Source: SPGG2 sp964194625 (GTDB lineage: Bacteria; Pseudomonadota; Gammaproteobacteria; Acidiferrobacterales; SPGG2). From it: a stretch of DNA of 29,028 bases. How positions within the stretch are numbered: the stretch's first letter is position 1; each line of letters starts with the position of its first letter. The notes under the pieces are model-generated. The model searched no databases, had not been told where the DNA came from, and saw only the letters and a list, made by a program, of their open reading frames with translations. Below are positions 17,016 to 24,139 of this stretch, in pieces. The stretch spans positions 1 to 29,028 of the forward strand of contig CAXMNC010000054.1 of assembly GCA_964194625.1 (NCBI GenBank), in the 5' to 3' direction. The translations under genes were made by a program, and so were the position numbers.

Positions 17016-17411
17016 CTATACGCGGCGTCGTTTCGCCGGCCGACAACCATTATGCGGTATCGGTGTGACGTCGACGATATTGCTGATCTCAAGCCCCAAG
17101 CCATTGAGCGCCCGTACGGCTGACTCACGCCCGGGACCAGGGCCTTTCACCCGGATTTCCAATGCCTTTACGCCGTACTCCTTGGCCGCCTCGCCAGCCC
17201 GCCGCGCGGCGACCTGTGCCGCGAACGGCGTACTCTTACGCGATCCACGAAAACCCGAGCCTCCCGAGGTGGCCCAAGTCAGGACATTTCCCTGCCTGTC
17301 AGTGATCGAGATGATCGTATTGTTGAACGAGGCATGAACATGAGCAACGGCTTCGGCCACATTTTTCTTGACCCGCTTCTTCGCTTTGCCTGCCGCTTTT
17401 GTTCTAGCCAT
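17016..17411 (-). CDS. rpsK: Ribosomal protein uS11
   Basis: The product has 131 residues against 129 in E. coli. A basic N-terminus (MARTKAAGKAKKRVKKNV) precedes the conserved core AHVHASFNNTIISITDRQGN, ATSGGSGFRGSRKSTPFAAQ and the C-terminal DVTPIPHNGCRPAKRRRV. S11 sits on the 30S platform with S7 near the E-site mRNA path. It lies 6 bases after rpsM and 16 before rpsD, so it is co-transcribed in the alpha operon. Confidence 0.99.
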   Translation of the reverse strand: MARTKAAGKAKKRVKKNVAEAVAHVHASFNNTIISITDRQGNVLTWATSGGSGFRGSRKSTPFAAQVAARRAGEAAKEYGVKALEIRVKGPGPGRESAVRALNGLGLEISNIVDVTPIPHNGCRPAKRRRV

Positions 17412-17417
17412 AAAATG

Positions 17418-17777
17418 TTAACCCTTTTTTATTCCGCGGCGCGGTCCCTTGCGGGTCCGTGCATTGGTCCGTGTGCGCTGACCCCGGACAGGCAGCCCCC
17501 GGCGGTGACGTAGCCCACGATACATGCCCAGGTCCATCAGGCGTTTAATATTCATGGCGATCTGACGGCGGAGATCGCCCTCAAGCACATACTTGCCGAC
17601 TTCGTCACGTATGCGCTGCACCTCAGCCTCCGTCAAATCCTTGACCTTGGCGGAAGCCGCGACATCCGCGCCCACGCAGAGTGCGCGTGCGCGTGCGCGA
17701 CCTATCCCGTAAATCGAGGTCAAGGCAATGTCTACGTACTTGTGATTGGGGATGTTTATCCCCGAAATCCGCGCCAT
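17418..17777 (-). CDS. rpsM: Ribosomal protein uS13
   Basis: The product has 119 residues (E. coli 118). Motifs include ARISGINIPNHKYVDIALTS, the helix-two-turns-helix region, LMDLGMYRGLRHRRGLPVRG and the basic tail RTRKGPRRG. S13 lies in the 30S head and forms intersubunit bridges. A GGGAG ribosome-binding site lies about 9 bases upstream of the ATG. It is the first gene of the alpha group, with a good promoter about 40-65 bases upstream. A GTGCGC hexamer is repeated three times exactly at 17681-17698 and encodes part of an Arg-Ala-Arg-Ala run. Confidence 0.99.
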   Translation of the reverse strand: MARISGINIPNHKYVDIALTSIYGIGRARARALCVGADVAASAKVKDLTEAEVQRIRDEVGKYVLEGDLRRQIAMNIKRLMDLGMYRGLRHRRGLPVRGQRTRTNARTRKGPRRGIKKG

Positions 17778-17813
17778 TAACCGACTCCCGTCAAGCGTGT
17801 CAAAAAACGCGCC

Positions 17814-17842
17814 ATTTTAGCCATTTAGTGCTTGCAAATCAA
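17814..17842 (-). promoter_or_regulatory. Candidate sigma-70 promoter of the alpha group (rpsM-rplQ)
   Basis: On the - strand TTGATT (17842-17837) and TAAAAT (17819-17814) are exactly 17 bases apart. Initiation near 17807 would give a leader of about 30 bases ending in GGGAG and the rpsM ATG. The position between rpmJ and rpsM matches the E. coli alpha promoter. Confidence 0.6.
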
Positions 17843-17850
17843 ATGTTTCT

Positions 17851-17918
17851 AGATCCAAGACGCAAGGTCCAGGATAGGAGACCAAACCCTAGCTACTAGT
17901 AGCTTGCCACTTGTATCT
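17851..17918. repeat. Degenerate heptad-repeat element, rpmJ-rpsM gap
   Basis: On the + strand three consecutive 7-mers read AGATCCA, AGACGCA, AGGTCCA (17851-17871). On the - strand four consecutive 7-mers read AGATACA, AGTGGCA, AGCTACT, AGTAGCT (17918 down to 17891). The two arms are therefore inverted, with 19 bases between. The last two - strand units form a perfect 14-base palindrome AGCTACTAGTAGCT (17891-17904). It shares its unit with the elements at 21898 and 28885. Confidence 0.5.
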
Positions 17919-17922
17919 GAGT

Positions 17923-18036
17923 TTATCCCTGCCGTTGCTTGTGCCTTGGGTCCGAACATATGACTCGAACGACTCCCCTGCGCCGAATCAGCTTACAGTT
18001 CCGGCATAGCTTCTTCACTGACGCTCTCACCTTCAT
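17923..18036 (-). CDS. rpmJ: Ribosomal protein bL36
   Basis: This short gene encodes 37 residues beginning MKVRASVKKLCRNCKLIRRR and ending HKQRQG, nearly identical in pattern to E. coli L36 (38 residues). C11, C14, C27 and H32 form the zinc site of the C+ type. L36 binds 23S rRNA late in 50S assembly. GGAGG lies a few bases upstream (18043-18047 in + coordinates). It follows secY by 38 bases and ends the spc group, as in E. coli. Confidence 0.98.
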   Translation of the reverse strand: MKVRASVKKLCRNCKLIRRRGVVRVICSDPRHKQRQG

Positions 18037-18074
18037 AATCTGCCTCCAATTTGCACTCCCCGCTCAAGCCCTTG

Positions 18075-19427
18075 TCACCGCGGCAAGCCAAGGCCACCCG
18101 TAAGATTGGTTTTGCGTAAGAGGCTTTCGTACTGCCGCGACATCAGATGGGCCTGAACCTGGGCCATGAAATCCATACATACTACGACGATGATGAGCAG
18201 CGAGGTTCCACCAAAGAAAAACGGCACGTTCCACTTCACGATCATGAACTCCGGCAACAAGGCGACCGAGGTCAGATAAATCGCACCCCCCAGCGTCAAC
18301 CGCGACATCACATTATCGATATAGCGGGCGGTCTGATCGCCCGGGCGTATTCCCGGTACGAATGCCCCCGATTTCTTGAGATTTTCCGCCGTCTCCTTCG
18401 GATTGAAGATGATGGCGGTGTAGAAAAAACAGAAGAAAATGATCGCACTCCCATACAACGCCACGTAAACCAGATTGCCCGGCGAGAGCGTCGTCGCGAT
18501 GTTCTGCAACCATTGCATTTGTTGTGCGCCCGCGAACCAGGTGGCCACTGTCGCCGGAAACAGGATAATGCTCGAGGCAAAGATCAGGGGGATTACGCCC
18601 GCCATATTGACCTTCAGGGGCAAGTGGCTGCTCTGACCGGCCATAAGACGCCGCCCTTGCTGGCGCTTGGCGTAGTTCACAGTGATGCGCCGCTGGCCGC
18701 GCTCAACATATACAACGAATGCGGTAATGGCGATCACAACGAAAAAAAGTATCAGCGCGAACAACGGCTGAAATGTCCCCCGACTTACCAGCTCTAACGT
18801 CTGACCGATTGCACTCGGCAGGCCTGCCACGATTCCGGCAAAGATAATGATCGAAATTCCATTTCCGATTCCGCGCTCGGTGATCTGTTCTCCAAGCCAC
18901 ACCAAAAACATGGTCCCCGCCACCAGAGTGACCATGGTGAGCACCTTGAAACCTATACCAGCTTCGATCACCACCGGTACACCGCCCGCGACGCTCTGAC
19001 TTTCCAGAGCAACAGCAATGCCCAGAGCCTGAAACGCCGCCAGTAAAACCGTAAGACGACGCGTGTACTGCGTGATCTTACGGCGGCCGGCCTCGCCTTC
19101 CTTTTTCAGCTGCTCCAGCTGGGGCACAACTGCGGTCATCAACTGTATGATGATCGAAGCGGATATGTACGGCATGATACCGAGAGCGAATACGGAGAAA
19201 CGCTCCAGTGCTCCGCCGGAGAACATGTTAAAAAGCCCAATAATGGAACTCTGGGTGCCGCTGAACATCTCAGCCAATGCCCCCGGATTAATACCGGGAA
19301 CCGGTATGTACGTACCAACCCGGTATACTATGAGCGCACCGAGCACAAACAAGATGCGTTGCCGCAGTTCGGTGAGTTTTGTGAGGGCACCAAGGCCCGA
19401 TGCGTCGCGTGTCGTGTAACGCGCCAT
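18075..19427 (-). CDS. secY: Protein translocase subunit SecY
   Basis: The product has 450 residues with about ten membrane helices. It has the SecY hallmarks GTYIPVPGINP in the first periplasmic region, QLEQLKKEGEAGRRKITQYTR before helix 3 and AKRQQGRRLMAGQSSHLPLKVN in the cytosolic loop used by SecA and ribosomes. It forms the SecYEG channel for secretion and membrane insertion. I chose the ATG at 19427, whose ATGA overlaps the rplO stop, over the TTG one codon earlier. The overlap suggests translational coupling with rplO. Confidence 0.99.
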   Translation of the reverse strand: MARYTTRDASGLGALTKLTELRQRILFVLGALIVYRVGTYIPVPGINPGALAEMFSGTQSSIIGLFNMFSGGALERFSVFALGIMPYISASIIIQLMTAVVPQLEQLKKEGEAGRRKITQYTRRLTVLLAAFQALGIAVALESQSVAGGVPVVIEAGIGFKVLTMVTLVAGTMFLVWLGEQITERGIGNGISIIIFAGIVAGLPSAIGQTLELVSRGTFQPLFALILFFVVIAITAFVVYVERGQRRITVNYAKRQQGRRLMAGQSSHLPLKVNMAGVIPLIFASSIILFPATVATWFAGAQQMQWLQNIATTLSPGNLVYVALYGSAIIFFCFFYTAIIFNPKETAENLKKSGAFVPGIRPGDQTARYIDNVMSRLTLGGAIYLTSVALLPEFMIVKWNVPFFFGGTSLLIIVVVCMDFMAQVQAHLMSRQYESLLRKTNLTGGLGLPR

Positions 19428-19861
19428 CAAGGTTCGACCTTACCGCCAGCCTGCTCGATGGCGGCAACGGCCCCCCGGGTTGCTGAAACACCTTTCAAGT
19501 TCACGGCACGTTCCAGCTTGCCGGAAAGAAATACTTTCGCACGCTTAGCCGTTCGTGAAACCACCTGGGCCTTTTTCAGGGCCGTCAGGTCAATGGTATC
19601 GGCATCGACCTTGTTGAGTTCATGTAACCGTACCTCGGCCGTATCGTCTCTTAAGGGTGAGGCAAACCCGCGCTTGGGTAGACGTCGTTGCAAGGGCATC
19701 TGTCCACCCTCAAAGCCAACCTTGCTCGAGTTTCCGGCACGGGACTTCTGGCCCTTGTGCCCACGACCTGAGGTCTTTCCTAAACCCGAGCCAATACCGC
19801 GACCCGGTCGCTTTGGCGCGCTCTTGCTGCCAGCGGCAGATTTAATGCTGTTGAGCCGCAT
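19427..19861 (-). CDS. rplO: Ribosomal protein uL15
   Basis: The product has 144 residues, the same as E. coli. The start is the ATG at 19861, which overlaps the rpmD stop as TAATG; the open frame extends upstream but homology begins at MRLNSIKSAAGSK. The glycine/arginine-rich extension GRGIGSGLGKTSGRGHKGQK and GFEGGQMPLQRRLPKRGF are diagnostic. L15 is a large-subunit assembly protein binding 23S rRNA. Confidence 0.98.
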   Translation of the reverse strand: MRLNSIKSAAGSKSAPKRPGRGIGSGLGKTSGRGHKGQKSRAGNSSKVGFEGGQMPLQRRLPKRGFASPLRDDTAEVRLHELNKVDADTIDLTALKKAQVVSRTAKRAKVFLSGKLERAVNLKGVSATRGAVAAIEQAGGKVEP

Positions 19862-20049
19862 TAGGCGACCTCCTCCCACTTGAGCAGATAGGAAATGCGA
19901 TTCACCATTCCGCGTACGGCTGGCGTATCCTCTAACACGACCGTGTGCCGTATGCGGCGCAAACCGAGCCCCCTGACACAGGCCATGTGCCGTCGCCCGG
20001 TACCTATGGGACTGCGCCGTAAAGTGATTTTCAACTTCTTGCCCGCCAT
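19861..20049 (-). CDS. rpmD: Ribosomal protein uL30
   Basis: The product has 62 residues (E. coli 59): KLKITLRRSPIGTGRRHMAC, GLGLRRIRHTVVLEDTPAVR, GMVNRISYLLKWEE. It follows rpsE after 9 bases and is coupled to rplO through the TAATG overlap. It belongs to the small, less conserved set of 50S proteins but the sequence match is clear. Confidence 0.97.
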   Translation of the reverse strand: MAGKKLKITLRRSPIGTGRRHMACVRGLGLRRIRHTVVLEDTPAVRGMVNRISYLLKWEEVA

Positions 20050-20058
20050 GCTTGTCTC

Positions 20059-20565
20059 CTAACCTGCGATCTCGTCTACCTTCTTACCGCGTTTGGCAGC
20101 GACTTCGGCAGGGCTGTGCATCGACAGCAAGCCATTAATGGTCGCGCGCACCACATTGACCAGATTACGCGAGCCAATACACTTGGCCAAGACGTCTTGC
20201 ACACCGGATACTTCGAATACCGCCCGCATGGCACCCCCTGCAATGATTCCTGTACCCTCAGAGGCGGGCCTAATCACCACCTTGGCCGCACCGTGGCGCG
20301 CCACGACCGCATGGTGCAACGTTGGGCCCTTCAGGCTCACCTTGACCATGTTGCGACGAGCGTTTTCCATGGCCTTCTGTACCGCAATCGGCACCTCGCG
20401 CGCCTTGCCACGCCCAATTCCGACCTTGCCGTCGCCGTCACCGACTACGGATAACGCCGAGAAACCAAACAGTCTGCCGCCCTTCACAACCTTGGCGACG
20501 CGTTTAATACTGATTAGCTTCTCTTGCAGATTGTCAGTGCGTACGCTGAATTGGCGCTCAGCCAC
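20059..20565 (-). CDS. rpsE: Ribosomal protein uS5
   Basis: The product has 168 residues (E. coli 167). The N-terminal double-stranded-RNA-binding-like domain carries QEKLISIKRVAKVVKGGRLF and VVGDGDGKVGIGRGKAREVP, and the C-terminal domain has GTGIIAGGAMRAVFEVSGVQ and IGSRNLVNVVRATINGL. S5 helps shape the mRNA entry channel and decoding accuracy, and is the classic spectinomycin-resistance locus. Spacing is 10 bases after rplR. Confidence 0.99.
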   Translation of the reverse strand: MAERQFSVRTDNLQEKLISIKRVAKVVKGGRLFGFSALSVVGDGDGKVGIGRGKAREVPIAVQKAMENARRNMVKVSLKGPTLHHAVVARHGAAKVVIRPASEGTGIIAGGAMRAVFEVSGVQDVLAKCIGSRNLVNVVRATINGLLSMHSPAEVAAKRGKKVDEIAG

Positions 20566-20575
20566 TCGCTTACCC

Positions 20576-20929
20576 TCACAATATTAAACCGTTTTCACGC
20601 GCTGCATCTGCCAGCGCCTTGATTCGTCCATGATACCTGAAACCCGAACGGTCGAACGACACTCGGGTAACGCCGGCTTGCTTGGCCTTCTCCGCGATGC
20701 GCTTACCAATAAGACTCGCGGCCTTAACATTCCCGCCGTTTTTGATTTCCTTTCGGAGTTCCAGCTCCAGGGTCGAGGCGCTCGCTAACACTTTTCCGCC
20801 GCTAACATCGATAATCTGCGCATAGATATGCCTCGGCGTACGATGTACACAGAGACGATCCATCTGCAAACGTGCAATGCCCCGGCGTATCTTTTGCGCC
20901 CGACGCCGACGTCTTGTAGTCTTGTTCAC
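20576..20929 (-). CDS. rplR: Ribosomal protein uL18
   Basis: The product has 117 residues, equal to E. coli L18. The basic N-terminus (KTTRRRRRAQKIRRGIARLQ) binds 5S rRNA; HRTPRHIYAQIID, AASLIGKRIAEKAKQAGVTR and FDRSGFRYHGRIKALADAAR are family signatures. With L5 it docks the 5S RNP on the central protuberance. It follows rplF by 13 bases. Confidence 0.98.
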   Translation of the reverse strand: MNKTTRRRRRAQKIRRGIARLQMDRLCVHRTPRHIYAQIIDVSGGKVLASASTLELELRKEIKNGGNVKAASLIGKRIAEKAKQAGVTRVSFDRSGFRYHGRIKALADAARENGLIL

Positions 20930-20942
20930 GTTCTATACCATC

Positions 20943-21479
20943 CTATTGCTTTTTCTTCGCCTCTTTACGGACAACGTGTTCATCGGCATACCTTATACCT
21001 TTACCCTTATACGGCTCCGGCGGACGGACAGCGCGGATCTCCGCAGCAATTTGCCCAACCTGTTGTTTGTCCGCACCTCGTACGACGATTTCTGTCTGGC
21101 TCGGCGTCTCCAGCGTAATTCCCTTGGGTACAGAATACACCACCGGATGAGAGTAGCCGGCGGATAGATTCAGCTTGTTTCCTTGCACTGCCGCCCGATA
21201 GCCCACACCGATAATGGTTAATTTTTTCTCGAATCCCTCGCTCACACCCATAATCATATTATTAACAAGCGAGCGCATTGTACCGGATAGCGCCCGCGCA
21301 AAAGTTGATTCGGCGTTTGTCGCAAAATGCAAAAGCTCGCCCTCCTGGCGTACCTTGACCATTGGATGCACGTCAAAATTCAGCTGTCCCTTCGGTCCTT
21401 TTACGCTTACCTGACTATTGCTGAGCTTGACCTCAACACCTTTTGGTATAGGAACCGGATTTTTTGCTACTCTAGACAT
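20943..21479 (-). CDS. rplF: Ribosomal protein uL6
   Basis: The product has 178 residues (E. coli 177) with the duplicated L6 fold. Recognisable stretches are MSRVAKNPVPIPKGVEVKLS, KKLTIIGVGYRAAVQGNKLN, and the C-terminal signature RPPEPYKGKGIRYADE. L6 lies near the sarcin-ricin loop and the factor-binding site. It starts 11 bases after the rpsH stop. Confidence 0.99.
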   Translation of the reverse strand: MSRVAKNPVPIPKGVEVKLSNSQVSVKGPKGQLNFDVHPMVKVRQEGELLHFATNAESTFARALSGTMRSLVNNMIMGVSEGFEKKLTIIGVGYRAAVQGNKLNLSAGYSHPVVYSVPKGITLETPSQTEIVVRGADKQQVGQIAAEIRAVRPPEPYKGKGIRYADEHVVRKEAKKKQ

Positions 21480-21490
21480 CCGTTACTCCG

Positions 21491-21883
21491 TCACGACACG
21501 ACGCACAAAACTTCACCACCGATACCAGTCTGTCGCGCCACACGGTCAGACATGATCCCTTGCGACGTGGAAATTATCGCCACACCAAGCCCCCCTGCCA
21601 CGCTAGGAAGCCCATCCTTACCCTTGTATCGCCGGCAACCCGGTTTGCTCACGCGTTGAATGTTCTCAATCACGGGACGTCCGGCATAATATTTGAGAAA
21701 CAATTCCAGTACCGGCTTATCATCAAGGGTGCGCTCTTCGTATCGCTCGATGTATCCTTCGTCACGCAGTACATCACTAATCCCACGTTTTGTGCGCGAT
21801 GCAGGAATCACTACACTGACTTTATCCGCCCTCTGGGCATTGCGGATTCGCGTCAGCATATCGGCAATAGGATCGGTCATCAT
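21491..21883 (-). CDS. rpsH: Ribosomal protein uS8
   Basis: The product has 130 residues, equal to E. coli. Signatures are DPIADMLTRIRNAQRADK, RPVIENIQRVSKPGCRRYKG and GGLGVAIISTSQGIMSDRVA. S8 binds 16S helix 21 and in E. coli represses the spc operon. Two tandem ATG codons (21883 and 21878-21880) could start it, and no Shine-Dalgarno motif is visible before either. The open frame continues 12 codons upstream, but those codons translate the heptad repeat and are not conserved S8. The 127-base gap from rpsN is unusually long. Confidence 0.97.
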   Translation of the reverse strand: MMTDPIADMLTRIRNAQRADKVSVVIPASRTKRGISDVLRDEGYIERYEERTLDDKPVLELFLKYYAGRPVIENIQRVSKPGCRRYKGKDGLPSVAGGLGVAIISTSQGIMSDRVARQTGIGGEVLCVVS

Positions 21884-21897
21884 GACAGTTAAACTCG

Positions 21898-22003
21898 AGT
21901 AACAAGAAACAAGTAACAAGTAACAAGTGTAGAAAGAACCCGCATAGTTGAACTCATGGCAACTCTCTCATACCTTGTAACTTGTTACTTCCCATTTGCT
22001 ACT
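21898..22003. repeat. Inverted heptad-repeat element, rpsN-rpsH gap
   Basis: On the + strand five successive 7-mers read AGTAACA, AGAAACA, AGTAACA, AGTAACA, AGTGTAG (21898-21932). On the - strand, units AGTAGCA, AATGGGA, AGTAACA, AGTTACA, AGGTATG occupy 22003 down to 21969. The arms 21911-21927 and 21974-21990 pair at 16 of 17 positions around a 46-base loop that itself contains AGTTG/CAACT (21946-21950, 21960-21964). The transcript between rpsN and rpsH should fold into a long hairpin. Confidence 0.75.
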
Positions 22004-22010
22004 ATTTTTT

Positions 22011-22316
22011 TTACCAACTCGCCTTTGTCACGCCTGGCACTTCCCCACGCATCATCAGATCACGCAGCTTGTTACGCGCCAGCCCGAATTTTCGATAATA
22101 ACCGCGTGGACGCCCTGTCAGCCGGCAGCGGTTGCGCATGCGGCTCGGGCTTGAGTCACGCGGCAGCTTCTGCAATGCTATCTGCGCCTCCATACGTTCC
22201 ACCTCCGACAGCGCAATGTCCTTAACTCGGGCTCGAAGTTCCACACGTTGCACGCTATATTTAGTGACCAATATCGCGCGCTTCTTGTCCCGTGCAATCA
22301 TGGATTTCTTGGCCAT
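22011..22316 (-). CDS. rpsN: Ribosomal protein uS14, zinc-free form
   Basis: The product has 101 residues, the length of E. coli S14. It is the long form without the CxxC zinc ribbon; the conserved C-terminal motif is NRCRLTGRPRGYYRKFGLAR. S14 sits in the 30S head. It starts 8 bases after rplE. The heptad-repeat element begins 7 bases beyond its stop. Confidence 0.98.
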   Translation of the reverse strand: MAKKSMIARDKKRAILVTKYSVQRVELRARVKDIALSEVERMEAQIALQKLPRDSSPSRMRNRCRLTGRPRGYYRKFGLARNKLRDLMMRGEVPGVTKASW

Positions 22317-22324
22317 ATTCTGGA

Positions 22325-22864
22325 TCAGCTCCTGATCGGAAAGTTAAACGCACGCAGCAACGCGCGCCCTTCTTCGTCTGTTCTCGCGCTGGTGGTAATC
22401 GTAATGTCCATACCACGGATCGCATCAATCTTGTCGTAATCAATCTCAGGGAAAATGATCTGCTCGCGCACGCCCATGGAGTAGTTACCTTGGCCATCGA
22501 AGGCTCGCGGTGGCAACCCGCGGAAATCGCGTGCCCGTGGAATCGCAATCTGGATGAGGCGATCCAGAAGCTCGTACATGTACGCGCGCCGCAGCGTCAC
22601 CTTGCAACCAACTACCCAGCCTTCCCGGACCTTGAAGTTTGCGACCGACTTCCGTGCTCGTGTCACGACGGGTTTCTGGCCACTAATTTTCTCCATATCG
22701 GCCATGGCGCTATCGATGACTTTTTTGTCGACAAGTGCCTCGCCCACACCCATATTCAATGTGATCTTCGTAATCCGCGGCACTTGCATGACGCTCTTGT
22801 ACCCGAACCTTTTAACCAGGTCGGGCACCACTGTCTTATGATAATACTCCTGTAACCTAGCCAT
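22325..22864 (-). CDS. rplE: Ribosomal protein uL5
   Basis: The product has 179 residues, equal to E. coli. Key stretches are VMQVPRITKITLNMGVGEAL, GCKVTLRRAYMYELLDRLI and the C-terminal IRGMDITITTSARTDEEGRA. L5 binds 5S rRNA with L18 and contacts the P-site tRNA and the S13 bridge. It follows rplX by 20 bases. Confidence 0.99.
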   Translation of the reverse strand: MARLQEYYHKTVVPDLVKRFGYKSVMQVPRITKITLNMGVGEALVDKKVIDSAMADMEKISGQKPVVTRARKSVANFKVREGWVVGCKVTLRRAYMYELLDRLIQIAIPRARDFRGLPPRAFDGQGNYSMGVREQIIFPEIDYDKIDAIRGMDITITTSARTDEEGRALLRAFNFPIRS

Positions 22865-22884
22865 CTTTACCTATTGAGCCGTCA

Positions 22885-23202
22885 CTAGACGTCGACGACC
22901 TCACCATTACCCTTGAAATAACGGACCTTACGCCCGTCCCCAAGAACCTTGACGCCCACGCGCTCGCCCTTGCCTGTCGCGGAGTTATAGAGGGCGACGT
23001 TCGAAGTATGAAGAGGGGCTTCTTTGTCCATTATTCCCCCGGAAACGCCTTTATTCGGGTTCGGGCGCGTATGCTTCTTGACCATATTCACGTTTTCCAC
23101 CAGCACCCGATTACCCGACAGCACGCGTAAGACCGCACCCTGCTTATCCTTGTCCTTTCCGGCAAGCACGACAACCTGGTCTCCCTTTCGAATCCTGCGC
23201 AT
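22885..23202 (-). CDS. rplX: Ribosomal protein uL24
   Basis: The product has 105 residues (E. coli 104). The N-terminal KOW motif is KGDQVVVLAGKDKDKQGAVL; NMVKKHTRPNPNKGVSGGIM follows, and the C-terminus GRKVRYFKGNGEVVDV completes the family pattern. L24 is an assembly initiator at the tunnel exit. It follows rplN by 11 bases. Confidence 0.98.
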   Translation of the reverse strand: MRRIRKGDQVVVLAGKDKDKQGAVLRVLSGNRVLVENVNMVKKHTRPNPNKGVSGGIMDKEAPLHTSNVALYNSATGKGERVGVKVLGDGRKVRYFKGNGEVVDV

Positions 23203-23213
23203 CTACGTTTCCC

Positions 23214-23582
23214 CTAAAGCACTTCGGGCGCCAGAGAAATAATTTTCATGAAATTTTGTGTGCGTAACTCTCTGGTCACCGGTCCAAAAATACGTGTCCC
23301 CAGGGGCTGCAACTGCGGAGTAAGCAGTACGGCAGCATTCTTGTCGAAACGAATTACCGATCCGTCGCTGCGGCGCACTCCTTTGCGTGACCGTACGATC
23401 ACGGCCGAGTGGATGTCTCCCTTCTTTACGCGGCTACGTGGCATTGCTTCCTTTACACTGACCTTAACGACATCACCAATGCCCGCATAGCGGCGCTTTG
23501 AACCACCAAGAACTTTTATGCATTTGACCTTTTTCGCGCCGCTATTATCTGCAACAGACAGCACGGTTTGCATCTGGATCAT
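23214..23582 (-). CDS. rplN: Ribosomal protein uL14
   Basis: I start at the ATG at 23582 (122 residues; E. coli 123) because homology begins at MIQMQTVLSVADNSGAKKV and GGAG lies 8 bases upstream; the frame is open three codons further. Other signatures are CIKVLGGSKRRYAGIGD, KKGVRRSDGSVIRFD and GTRIFGPVTREL. L14 forms an intersubunit bridge and is the RsfS target. The 90-base gap from rpsQ is where the spc promoter sits in E. coli; here I see only a TTGACA (23632-23627, - strand) without a convincing -10. Confidence 0.98.
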   Translation of the reverse strand: MIQMQTVLSVADNSGAKKVKCIKVLGGSKRRYAGIGDVVKVSVKEAMPRSRVKKGDIHSAVIVRSRKGVRRSDGSVIRFDKNAAVLLTPQLQPLGTRIFGPVTRELRTQNFMKIISLAPEVL

Positions 23583-23672
23583 CGCCAACACTCCACGAAC
23601 GAGCTCTTCTTCGAATTGGGTTGCGCTGTCAACTTTTTTGCCATGACATCGTCACCGTCTATAACTCATCAA

Positions 23673-23939
23673 CTATATTGCGGTCGCCTTCTCGACAACC
23701 TTTACCAACCGCCAGCTCTTACTCTTTGAAAGCGGTCGGCATTCTTCAATAACAACGAGATCACCCTCGTCACACTCGTTGTTCTCGTCATGCGCGTGGA
23801 GCTTGGTCCTGCGTCGAATATACTTTTGATAAAGCGGGTGCCGGACCTTGCGTTCGATCTCAACCGTGATCGTCTTGTTCATCTTGGCGCTCACAACACG
23901 CCCAGTAGTCGAACGTGCCACGTTGGCCTTGTCCGTCAT
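23673..23939 (-). CDS. rpsQ: Ribosomal protein uS17
   Basis: The product has 88 residues (E. coli 84), an OB-fold rRNA-binding protein: TTGRVVSAKMNKTITVEIER, KYIRRRTKLHAHDENNECD and EGDLVVIEECRPLSKSKSWR. It binds the 16S 5' domain early in assembly. Its ATGA overlaps the rpmC stop by 4 bases, so the two are translationally coupled. It closes the S10 group. Confidence 0.98.
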   Translation of the reverse strand: MTDKANVARSTTGRVVSAKMNKTITVEIERKVRHPLYQKYIRRRTKLHAHDENNECDEGDLVVIEECRPLSKSKSWRLVKVVEKATAI

Positions 23940-24139
23940 ACCGCTTCACCTTTCCGTTTTTGCTCATTCATGATGGTGCGGAACCGGGCGATATCGCGAC
24001 GTACTTCCCGTATCCTGGCCGGATTACCCAACTGACCAGTCGCTCTCTGCATGCGAAAGTTAAATTGTTCACGCAGCAACTCGTGCAGATCCTTTTTAGC
24101 TGCCGCGTGGTCCATTGCCCTGATATCTTTTGGTTTCAC
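23936..24139 (-). CDS. rpmC: Ribosomal protein uL29
   Basis: I place the start at the GTG at 24139, which overlaps the rplP stop as GTGA and gives MKPKDIRAMDH at the same point as E. coli L29 (67 residues here, 63 there). The open frame extends further upstream, but only inside rplP. The signature is LREQFNFRMQRATGQLGNP then REVRRDIARFRTIMNE. L29 lies at the tunnel exit near the signal recognition particle and trigger factor docking site. Confidence 0.95.
   Translation of the reverse strand: MKPKDIRAMDHAAAKKDLHELLREQFNFRMQRATGQLGNPARIREVRRDIARFRTIMNEQKRKGEAV

Noticed and set aside
17000..17128. N-terminal extension of rpsD
   Set aside because: It overlaps rpsK and S4 homology begins exactly at the ATG at 16999.
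21884..21919. N-terminal extension of rpsH through 12 upstream codons
   Set aside because: These codons simply translate the heptad repeat and have no counterpart in S8 proteins.
21898..21932. CRISPR-like tandem repeats
   Set aside because: The repeat unit is 7 bases without spacers, and no cas genes are nearby.
23627..23632. Perfect TTGACA on the - strand in the rpsQ-rplN gap as the spc promoter
   Set aside because: No TATAAT-like sequence occurs 16-18 bases downstream, so the box alone does not support a promoter call, although E. coli has one at this position.
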